This document shows, piece by piece, positions 9,601-17,000 of a stretch of 42,167 nucleotides of DNA. Within the stretch, counting starts at the first letter, position 1; each line of letters starts with the position of its first letter. The DNA comes from Desulfonatronum thioautotrophicum (GTDB taxonomy: Bacteria; Desulfobacterota; Desulfovibrionia; Desulfovibrionales; Desulfonatronaceae). Under the pieces are notes generated by a model. That model saw only the letters and a program-made list of their open reading frames with translations, ran no database searches and was not told where the DNA came from. The translations under genes and the position numbers were made by a program. The DNA lies in the NCBI RefSeq assembly GCF_000934745.1, contig NZ_JYNO01000022.1, positions 1 to 42,167 of the forward strand, written 5' to 3'.

Positions 9601-10254
9601 ATCAAGGAGGAAAGCATCGAAGAAAACATTGAGCTGGCGTATGCGATTTCAGTTCATAAAGCTCAGGGCAGTGAATTTGAAAGGGTTTACGTGGTGATCC
9701 CGAAAAGTAAGCAAACGCTGCTATCCACCGAGATGTTTTACACAGCTCTCACCAGAGCTCAACGGCATTGCACCTTGCTGGTTGAACAAGATGTGTCGTC
9801 GCTTCTTGGAATGAGGCGGCTCGAATCTTCCATACTGCGGCGTATCAATTCGTCTCTTTTCAAATTCCATGCTGTTCCAGAGGCCCTCTTTACCATCAGC
9901 GGTTGGTATGAGGACGGGCGGATTCACCAGACTCTCGCCGAAAATGTCGTACGATCTAAGTCTGAAGTCATTATTGCAAACATGCTTCATGAACGAGATA
10001 TTCCTTTTCGTTACGAACAACCACTGTATGCTTCCGACGGCAGTTTCTATTTGCCCGACTTTACCATCTCATGGCGCGGAACGGACTACTTCTGGGAGCA
10101 CCTTGGACTGCTTCACCGTGACGACTACCGGGCACATTGGGAGAAGAAAAAGGTTTGGTACGAACGGTATTTCAAGGACCGCTTGATCATCACCGAGGAA
10201 TCTGGCGATTTAAGCAAGCAGGCGGATGAAGCCATCAAGCAGTATTTCACATAG
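6625..10254 (+). CDS. RecD-like SF1B helicase with C-terminal PD-(D/E)XK-like nuclease
   Basis: 1209 residues from the chosen ATG at 6625, which has AAGGATGG just upstream; an in-frame ATG at 6565 adds 20 residues with no better signal. The N-terminal ~590 residues begin with an ARIAWHNDGWNGRVCRNP block and form a domain of unknown function. The RecD-like helicase follows: Walker A GEAGTGKTTV near 600, ALAPTGKAA, motif II LDESSML near 691, GDPNQLPPIG near 720, SVHKAQGSEF near 1010, and YTALTRAQ. The last ~100 residues carry SKSEVIIANML, LPDFTI and WEHLG, the order of a PD-(D/E)XK nuclease with Glu near 1112, Asp near 1144 and Glu near 1157. It probably unwinds DNA 5'-3' and cuts it. Third gene of the operon starting at 1858. 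The helicase call is firm; active nuclease is inferred. Confidence 0.88.
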   Translation: MTTHISARIAWHNDGWNGRVCRNPAANTFCVGMQSYPGHYIAEKRSLEWELEHQGQLSKDLDRIPPCCYSHNAFGSASVPAEAAPPVWFKDGTRNRRWMVPPSTVCVWPYEVMYGEDVKSKGRFDYNQRLANSREFFNAIEPDRSLIFYYANYSNPFSEDEAKKYVLVGLSRVKAVGEELFYEGCSDKVKERYGGGFVWQRAISSHYPVQGLRIPYHVYLDRPDILERIALFPENPRLCKYATRHFADDDALGLVEGFLRVVRELQDIGDSTEDWSTRATWLEGLISELWRHRGLFPGMPAVLEILSLEDAIPLFKKCALEGKEVVCKNDIFAFVEGKSDSMPGLKIEQTNGKSVLRQWKLRTQEEQRLLKDVFPKFALRSDQIAKILDDNRSRNGIMADLASLADNPYVLSEQYKGDGPDDSIPWGTMDRGMIPSPELGGDTIAEVDDARRFRSLLVEMLTREESHVFTPADIVIASVNRRLSALPEWKRFCFHDRYLSADEEFIQGAVVMRQENKRMYLYLRDAYDDERLLEEKLRFLIGGPDIELRTPVTVGIWHGYLHDAQSIIAKKDPEQYRIAIEKQVEACQRIFVRPISILAGEAGTGKTTVIRALIKAIKRGHGVGSSVIALAPTGKAADRIREVVEKDDALRGKVEVSTIHSFLAKRGWLNPNMTFKRSEGQVEEGYATYILDESSMLELGLTATFFRAVRWPTVQRLILVGDPNQLPPIGRGRLFADIIEFARDQAPESIATLEHNLRQLVGRLSSGATGIIDLAQCYLHDRSEGPKNEEITTNAEMLLQRVQEGGDIAPDLRVIYWRDQDDLSRLLLEQMASDLSEDVRSRAEEPEGELNKIWWQAHEKNSKPAYFQVLSPYRGEHFGVEEINRICQEHIRGKRADGANALGGVMLFDKVIQIRNRPRSAPIWAWNHKDKCMEAIEIFNGQLGFVWPHLFDRQQWKTPFFRMEKFRVAFDRRGDYSVGYGRGLGKNADGRWIKEESIEENIELAYAISVHKAQGSEFERVYVVIPKSKQTLLSTEMFYTALTRAQRHCTLLVEQDVSSLLGMRRLESSILRRINSSLFKFHAVPEALFTISGWYEDGRIHQTLAENVVRSKSEVIIANMLHERDIPFRYEQPLYASDGSFYLPDFTISWRGTDYFWEHLGLLHRDDYRAHWEKKKVWYERYFKDRLIITEESGDLSKQADEAIKQYFT

Positions 10255-10280
10255 ATAATAATAACGCATTCTATAACAAC

Positions 10281-13175
10281 ATGCATACAAACCTCTCCCA
10301 ACTCGCCCCTGGCGCACGCATTGTGGTTCGTGATGCGGAGTGGTTGGTGCGGCGGGTGGATACGACTTCGGACAAGGCCAAGGCTTTGAGCGTTGTCGGT
10401 TTGTCCGAGCTGGTGCGGGACCGGCGGGCGGTTTTTTTGACCAATGCTGAGCGCAAGATTGAAATCCTGGACCCGGCCCAGACGCGGCTCGTACCGGATG
10501 CGTCCAGCAATTTCCGCTCTTCCCTGCTCTACATCGAAAGCCTGCTCCGTCAGACTCCGCCTACGGACGGCAACCTGTACGTGGGTCACAAGGCGGCCAT
10601 GGACATGGTGCCCTATCAGCTCGATCCCGCGATCCAGGCCCTGGCACAGCCCAGACAACGCATCCTGATGGCCGACGCCGTGGGCTTGGGTAAGACCCTG
10701 GAGGCTGGCGTCCTGCTCAGCGAGTTGATCCGCAGGGGGCGCGGCAAGCGCATCCTGGTGGTGACCGTCAAGAGCATGCTGACCCAGTTCCAGAAAGAGC
10801 TGTGGAGTCGTTTTTCCATTCCTCTGGTCCGATTGGATTCCATCGGCCTGCAACGGGTGCGCAACGTCATTCCCACCAACCAGAATCCCTTCTTTTATTA
10901 TGACCGGGCCATCATCTCCATGGACACCCTCAAGCAGGATACGGACTATCGGGTGTATCTGGAATCGGCATCCTGGGACGTGATCGTCATCGACGAGGCG
11001 CACAACGTGGCCGAGCGGGGCCGAAGCCAGATTCAGGTTTCCCAGCGGGCCAAGCTGGCCAAGCTGCTGTCCCAACGCTCGGACACCCTGATTCTGCTTT
11101 CAGCCACCCCCCATGATGGAAGGGCCAGAAGTTTCGCCAGCCTGATGAACATGCTCGACCCCACGGCTATTGCCGACCCGGACAACTATGGTCCTGAAGA
11201 CATCCAGGGGCTGTTCATCCGGCGTTTCAAGAAAGACATTCAAGGGCAGGTCAGCCACGCCTTCAAGGAGCGGCGCATCAGCAAGGCCCATGCCCAGGCC
11301 AGTCCCGCTGAAGAGGTTGCCTTCAACGCTCTGGCGGATTTGCGCTTCGCCCGCCTGGAGCAGCGACGATCCGCAGGTGAGTTGTTCAAGACCACCCTTG
11401 AAAAAGCCCTGTTCTCCAGCCCCGTCGCCTGCCTGCAAACGGTTACCCATCGTATCGACAAGCTGCTCAAATCCAGTGATCCGCAATACGCCGAGGACAT
11501 TGCGGCCCTGCGGGATCTGGCGGAAAAGCTGGCGGCAATCCGACCAGCAGACTTCGCCAAGTATCGCAAACTGGTGGACATCCTGCGCAAGCCCGGCGGC
11601 GAATGGCATTGGAAGCCTACTGAGACCTCCGACCGGCTGGTCATCTTCACGGAACGCATCGAAACCCTGCATTTCCTGGCAAAACATCTGCCCAATGATC
11701 TTGGCCTGCGTCCTGACCAGGTCGCCGTCCTGCACGGAGGTCTGCCGGACGTGGACCAGCAGGGGATAGTGGAAGACTTTGGCCGCGAGGAAGCCAAGGT
11801 CCGCCTGCTCCTGGCTTCGGACGTGGCTTCCGAGGGTATCAATCTCCACTACCTCGCCCACCGGATGATCCATTTTGACATTCCGTGGTCATTGATGGTC
11901 TTTCAGCAGCGCAATGGCCGCATCGACCGTTACGGTCAGTCCCAAACGCCCTTGATCACCTATCTGCTCACCGCAAGCGAACACCCCCGGATTAAGGGCG
12001 ACATGCGCATCCTGGAGTTGCTCATTGCCAAGGATGAGGAAGCGGTGAAGAACATTGGCGACCCCTCGGCCTTGATGGGCGTCTACGACATTGAAGAGGA
12101 AGAAAAAGTCACGGCCAAGGCTATGGAATCCGGCCAGGCCGCCGAGGATTTCGCCCGTGAGCTTGACCGGAACCAGCAAACCCAGCCGGACCTCCTGGAT
12201 CTGCTGATGGGGCAAGCGGCCACGCCCAAGGGAGAAGCGGCCCAGGATGTGATCCGCTCCATGCCCTCTCTGTTCAAGGACGATTATGCCTACTGCACGG
12301 TAGCGTTGCGATTCATGGAACAGGCGGCGGCTTCGCTGAACCTGGATATCGAACCTACGGCCCGCATCATGGAGCTGGATGCCCCCGATGACTTGAAATA
12401 CCGCTTCCGGCTCCTGCCCAAGGAAATTCAACCTGAAAACTGGCGCTTCGCCCTGACCGACGACACGTCCCGCATCCAGGAGGAAATAGTCCGCAGCCGC
12501 AAGGATGAAAGCGCCTGGCCCAAACTTCATTTTCTCTGGGAGCTGCACCCGGTTGTGGAGTGGATCAACGACAAGGTCCTGGCTTCCTTCCGCCGCCACG
12601 AAGCCCCGGTAATCACCTTGACCCACGGCCTGGAACCGGGTGAACAGGTCTTTCTGCTCACCGGCATCATTCCCAACCGGCGGGGCCAGCCCCTGATCCA
12701 GCGCTGGTTCGGGGTCGCCGTGGCCAAGGACAGGTTTGCCGGATTCATGGATCTGGAGACCCTGCTGACCCGCTCGGGTCTGGGAACGTCGGCCCTGCCT
12801 AATCCCGGACAGGCGGATGACCCCAGACTGAAAGCCGCCTTGAGCAATGCCCAAAATCTGCTCCCCGACATCATTCTCAAGGCCAGGCAGTGGATGAGCA
12901 CCCAGCGTGCCGAATTCGAGTCCGCGATCAACGCTCAATTAAACGCCCATCTGAAAGGCCTTGAAAAATTGCGTGACCGGCACAAGCAAGGGGTCCGAAC
13001 CTACCTCGCTGGCTTGGACATCGCCGAAAAACTCAAACAGAGCCGAGGGGAACAGCGGATTCGGGAAATCGAGAAGGTTTTCGACGAATACATCAGCTGG
13101 GTTGAAGACACCATGACCACGGAAGACCAGCCCTATTTGAAGGTGGTGGCCTTGTTGCGCAGGGAGGGAGCGTGA
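10281..13175 (+). CDS. SNF2-family helicase-related ATPase (first core gene)
   Basis: 964 residues, GC-rich DNA. The N-terminal ~110 residues are a RapA-like accessory domain, then SNF2 motifs: Walker A DAVGLGKTLEAG near residue 131 (Ala where most have Glu), motif II DEAHN near 236, motif III SATPHDGRA near 272, motif V ASDVASEGINLH, and motif VI QRNGRIDRYGQ near 542. The C-terminal 400 residues are mostly helical with no recognised catalytic motif. Motif III with SATPHDG resembles the 'helicase-related' proteins that accompany Eco57I-type methylases in defence islands, including DISARM DrmD. The methylase it would partner is the next plus-strand gene, but a reverse-strand toxin-antitoxin pair now separates them. 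It likely moves on duplex DNA and helps tell marked from unmarked DNA; that role is inferred. Confidence 0.9.
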   Translation: MHTNLSQLAPGARIVVRDAEWLVRRVDTTSDKAKALSVVGLSELVRDRRAVFLTNAERKIEILDPAQTRLVPDASSNFRSSLLYIESLLRQTPPTDGNLYVGHKAAMDMVPYQLDPAIQALAQPRQRILMADAVGLGKTLEAGVLLSELIRRGRGKRILVVTVKSMLTQFQKELWSRFSIPLVRLDSIGLQRVRNVIPTNQNPFFYYDRAIISMDTLKQDTDYRVYLESASWDVIVIDEAHNVAERGRSQIQVSQRAKLAKLLSQRSDTLILLSATPHDGRARSFASLMNMLDPTAIADPDNYGPEDIQGLFIRRFKKDIQGQVSHAFKERRISKAHAQASPAEEVAFNALADLRFARLEQRRSAGELFKTTLEKALFSSPVACLQTVTHRIDKLLKSSDPQYAEDIAALRDLAEKLAAIRPADFAKYRKLVDILRKPGGEWHWKPTETSDRLVIFTERIETLHFLAKHLPNDLGLRPDQVAVLHGGLPDVDQQGIVEDFGREEAKVRLLLASDVASEGINLHYLAHRMIHFDIPWSLMVFQQRNGRIDRYGQSQTPLITYLLTASEHPRIKGDMRILELLIAKDEEAVKNIGDPSALMGVYDIEEEEKVTAKAMESGQAAEDFARELDRNQQTQPDLLDLLMGQAATPKGEAAQDVIRSMPSLFKDDYAYCTVALRFMEQAAASLNLDIEPTARIMELDAPDDLKYRFRLLPKEIQPENWRFALTDDTSRIQEEIVRSRKDESAWPKLHFLWELHPVVEWINDKVLASFRRHEAPVITLTHGLEPGEQVFLLTGIIPNRRGQPLIQRWFGVAVAKDRFAGFMDLETLLTRSGLGTSALPNPGQADDPRLKAALSNAQNLLPDIILKARQWMSTQRAEFESAINAQLNAHLKGLEKLRDRHKQGVRTYLAGLDIAEKLKQSRGEQRIREIEKVFDEYISWVEDTMTTEDQPYLKVVALLRREGA

Positions 13176-13196
13176 AAGATTCTGAAATATGGAAAA

Positions 13197-13571
13197 TTAG
13201 TGCAGTTCTCTCATATCCAAGGCGATTTCCATCAAGACATCTTCAAGCGTTGGCTCACAATGGTCAATCGTTTCAGATGGGGTGTGCTTGTGATGCGGAA
13301 ATGATTTCAATTGTGGATAGTGTGGTGCATTATCATATCTAAATAATAGGTTTGTTCCGGAGTCCATATATTGATAGCGATACTTTATTTTAGATATTTT
13401 ATCTGTATTTTTAACTTCGACAAAATCAAGGATATTGTCATTTTCAAGAAATATTCTTCCACCAATGTATCCTTGTTTAGAGTTATATATTTTTTTATTT
13501 ATTGAATATGATTTAATTATCGTAAAGCTTGACAATAATGCTTCTAGTGATTTAAAATATTCAACAATCAT
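13197..13571 (-). CDS. tumE: TumE-like (DUF6516) toxin of a toxin-antitoxin pair
   Basis: 124 residues, A/T-rich, opposite in strand to everything around it. The C-terminal half shows the family pattern: a YRYQYMD strand, FRYDNAPHYP, then SFPHHKH and a final LEDVLMEI helix, as in TumE/DUF6516 toxins. The His-rich FPHHKH segment is the probable functional site. Its start codon overlaps the end of the antitoxin gene by four bases (13568-13571), the usual coupling of toxin to antitoxin, with the antitoxin first. The stop is 21 bases from the end of the SNF2 helicase gene, so the two genes converge. Toxin mechanism cannot be read from the sequence. The pair may act as an addiction module for the island or as a defence element in its own right. 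Confidence 0.75.
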   Translation of the reverse strand: MIVEYFKSLEALLSSFTIIKSYSINKKIYNSKQGYIGGRIFLENDNILDFVEVKNTDKISKIKYRYQYMDSGTNLLFRYDNAPHYPQLKSFPHHKHTPSETIDHCEPTLEDVLMEIALDMRELH

Positions 13572-13876
13572 GACAATTCTTGCAATTTTTTTTCGTTTTC
13601 CTGATACATTTCATAAATTCCTGCCCATACCATATAATCTTCACTGTCTCCGAATTTGCCTTCTTGGTATGCAGAATAAAATTTATCAGTAGTGACATTG
13701 TACTTGTTTTCAAAATTTTTCATATCAATAGAGATATTGAAAAGAGATTTATTCAATTCAGAAATCTGAAAATTGATGAAATTCTGAGCAAAAATTTCCT
13801 GATCTTCCACACTATCCAGGAGTTTTCTCAGTCGTTTTTCCGTTATCGGTTGCACATCTAATTGAATTTGAAGCAT
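13568..13876 (-). CDS. tumA: TumA-like antitoxin
   Basis: 102 residues, acidic and helical, directly upstream of and overlapping the TumE-like toxin. The C-terminal FENKYNVTTDKFYSAYQEGK, then GD-x3-D and W-x3-YEMY matches the conserved segment of antitoxins paired with DUF6516 toxins. The N-terminal part is predicted helices without a helix-turn-helix I can assign. The start ATG (complement of 13874-13876) has AAAGGA upstream on the minus strand. The promoter would lie in 13877-14032, the 156-base region shared divergently with the methylase gene. Composition is clearly lower in GC than the flanking core genes, which supports insertion of the pair as a unit. Confidence 0.72.
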   Translation of the reverse strand: MLQIQLDVQPITEKRLRKLLDSVEDQEIFAQNFINFQISELNKSLFNISIDMKNFENKYNVTTDKFYSAYQEGKFGDSEDYMVWAGIYEMYQENEKKLQELS

Positions 13877-13932
13877 GGTTGGTTCCTTTCTTGGATTAAA
13901 CCACCTGTTTCGGATTCATACAGAATGGTATG

Positions 13933-13953
13933 TTGAAAAAGGCATTTTTTTCA
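13933..13953. promoter_or_regulatory. Inverted repeat in the divergent TA/methylase region
   Basis: TTGAAAAA (13933-13940) and TTTTTTTCAA (13944-13953) form an A/T-rich inverted repeat between the antitoxin start and the methylase start. It could be an operator for autoregulation of the toxin-antitoxin pair or a weak bidirectional terminator. Nothing in the sequence decides which. Confidence 0.3.
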
Positions 13954-14032
13954 ATCCTACTGACATCACATATCACGGTCAAATCTCAACCTGACCTACG
14001 CATACCCCCAAGCATACCTCGGGAGCCTTCGC

Positions 14033-17000
14033 ATGTCCCTTGACCTGACCGGCATACTCAACGAGCAGGAATTCTACACCCATCACTACCTGAGCGCGAT
14101 CCTGGAGGACGACCTCAAGGAAGTTTTCAGCCAGTGGAATCAGCGCGAACGCCGGGAAGAGGGATATACGTCGCCGCCGGTCGGGCTCAGGAACCTGGGC
14201 AAGAGCTTCTTTGCCCTGCGAGATTACGCCAAGACAGCCCAAGGCGGCAACCAAGATTCCGGAGAACGTCTGGCCGGGCAGCGTGAGTTTCTGGCCGCTT
14301 TACTGGCTGTCCTGGATTATCCGTTTCAGCCGGAATGCAAGCCCCTGGACAACGGGGCCGTGCTGCCCGTGCTGGTCAGCCTGGACAAATCCGGCGGGGT
14401 TCCGGACCTCTGGGTGTTGGAGGCCGTGGACCCTTCGGGCGAATCCCTGGACCCTCTGGAGCTGCCCCTCGCAACCATCCAGTTTCCGGAGGGCGAACAG
14501 CCGGACCCGGCCCTCCTGGAAACACCGTGGGAAGAGATCATTTCCCGGCAGGTGTTTGGACGCGGGGAGCCGCCGCGCTGGGTGATTCTGGCCGGGCCGT
14601 CCCAGATTCTACTCCTGGACCGGACCAAATGGAACGAAAAGCGGCGCTTGCGCTTTGACCTGGAAACGATTTTCGAGCGGCGGGACACGTCCACGTTCCA
14701 GGCCCTGGCCGCCCTGCTGCACCGGGAGAGCATCTGCCCCAAGGACGGGTTGAGTCGGCTGGACGCCCTGGACGAAAATTCCCACAAACACGCCTTTGCC
14801 GTGTCCGAGGACCTCAAGTACTCGCTGCGCGAATGCATCGAACTGTTGGGCAATGATGCCGTCAGGTTTCTTCGGGAGGAGCGGCGCAAGGGCGTTTTTT
14901 CCGGAGAGGAAAAGCTGGATGCCGGTCAGTTGACCCTGGAATGCCTGCGCTACATGTACCGCCTGCTGTTCCTCTTCTACATCGAGGCCAGACCGGAACT
15001 GGGCTTCGTACCGCTCAAGTCCGAGGCCTTTCGTCTGGGGTATTCCCTGGAAAGCCTGCGGGAACTGGAAATGGTCCAATTGACCACCCAGGAGGCGCGG
15101 GACGGCTCGTTTCTGCACGAATCCCTGCACCTGCTGTTCGAGATGATCTACAACGGCTTTCCGCCCTCTACGGAAGGCCGTCAGCAGAAAGGCGACTTCA
15201 CGGCAATCCTGGACTCCGGACCGGCCCCGACCCACTACACCTTTACCATCCCCCCGCTCCGCTCCCATCTCTTCGACCCGGAACGTACCTCCCTTCTGAA
15301 CAAGGTCACCTTCCGCAACCATGTCCTGCAGGAGATCATCCGGTTGATGTCCCTGTCCCGGCCTTCACGTTCGGGCAGGGGCAAACATTCCCGCCGGGGC
15401 CGGATTTCCTACGCCCAGCTCGGCATCAGCCAACTCGGCGCGGTGTACGAGGCCCTGCTCTCGTATCGCGGCTTTTTCGCCGAAACGGAGCTGTACGAGG
15501 TGAAAAAGTCCGGGGAAGCCTGGAACCCGTTGCACACCGCCTATTTCGTCAAGCCCGAGGACCTGGATCAGTACACCGAGGACGAGAAGGTCTACATTGA
15601 GGACGGCCCGGACACGGGTCGGCTGCGGACATACGAGAAAGGCGCGTTCATCTACCGCCTGGCCGGTAGGGACCGGGAAAAGTCCGCCTCCTACTACACC
15701 CCGGAAGTGCTCAGCAAATGCCTGGTCAAGTACGCCCTCAAGGAGCTGCTCCAGGACAAGAGCGCCGACGAGATCCTCAAGCTGACCGTCTGCGAACCGG
15801 CCATGGGCAGCGCGGCCTTTTTGAACGAGGTGGTCAACCAGTTGGCCGAGGCCTATCTGGAGCGCAAGCAACGCGAGCTGGGCCAGCGCCTGCCCTTGGA
15901 GGACGCCGCTCGGGAATTGCAGCGGGTCAAGATGTACATTGCGGACAACAATGTCTTTGGCATTGACCTGAACCCCGTGGCCGTGGAGCTGGCCGAGGTC
16001 TCCCTGTGGCTGAACACAATCCATAAGGGCGGCCTGGTGCCCTGGTTCGGCAACCAGTTGGTCTGCGGCAATTCCCTGGTTGGCGCACGAAGGCAGGTCT
16101 TCAGTCCGCACCTGCTGACCAGGACCAGCCGCTCCACCGAACTCTGGCTGGACGCCGTGCCCCAGCGGGTCCAACCCGGCGAGGCCCGTCCCTCTGGCGC
16201 GATATATCACTTCCTGCTCCCGGACCGGGGCATGGCCGAGTACAAGGACAAGGTGGTCAAACAGATGGCCGCCCCGGAGCTGGAGGCCATCAAGAAATGG
16301 AAAAAGGACTTCCTGCGCCCGTTTACAAAGCCGGAAATCCGGCAGCTCCAGGAGCTGTCCAAGGCCGTGGATGATCTCTGGTCCGCCCATGCGGCCCGGC
16401 AAAAGGACATCCGGGAGCGCACCCACGACCCCATCAACATTTTCGGCCAACCGCCCGTGGAGCGCGACCCCACGCCCACGGAATGGAAAGACCGCACCTT
16501 TCGCCGCGAGCAGCTCTCCGAAGGCCTGAAGCACTCCACCCCCTACAAGCGCCTCAAGCTGGCCATGGACTACTGGTGCGCCCTCTGGTTCTGGCCCATC
16601 CGCCAAACCGACCTGCTCCCGCCTCGGGAAGTCTTCCTCTTCGAGTTGTCCCTGATCCTCAAGGGCGAGGTCTACAACCAGGAAACCGACGCCAAGGGCC
16701 AGCTCTACCTGGAAGGCATGGCCCCCCCAAAGCCCGCGCAGCAGCTTTCCCTGTTCTACCAACGTGACCTGGGCCTGGTGGACGTGAACGGCCTCTGCCA
16801 ACGCATCCCCCGCCTGGCCCTGGCCCGCAACCTGGCAGAAAAATACCGCTTCCTGCACTGGGAACTGGAGTTCGCCGACCTGTTTCAGGAGCGCAAGGGG
16901 TTTGATCTGGTGCTTGGAAATCCGCCGTGGATCAAGGTGGAATGGAACGAGGGCGGAGTGTTGGGCGATGTGGAGCCGCTCTTCATACTTCGCAACTTCA

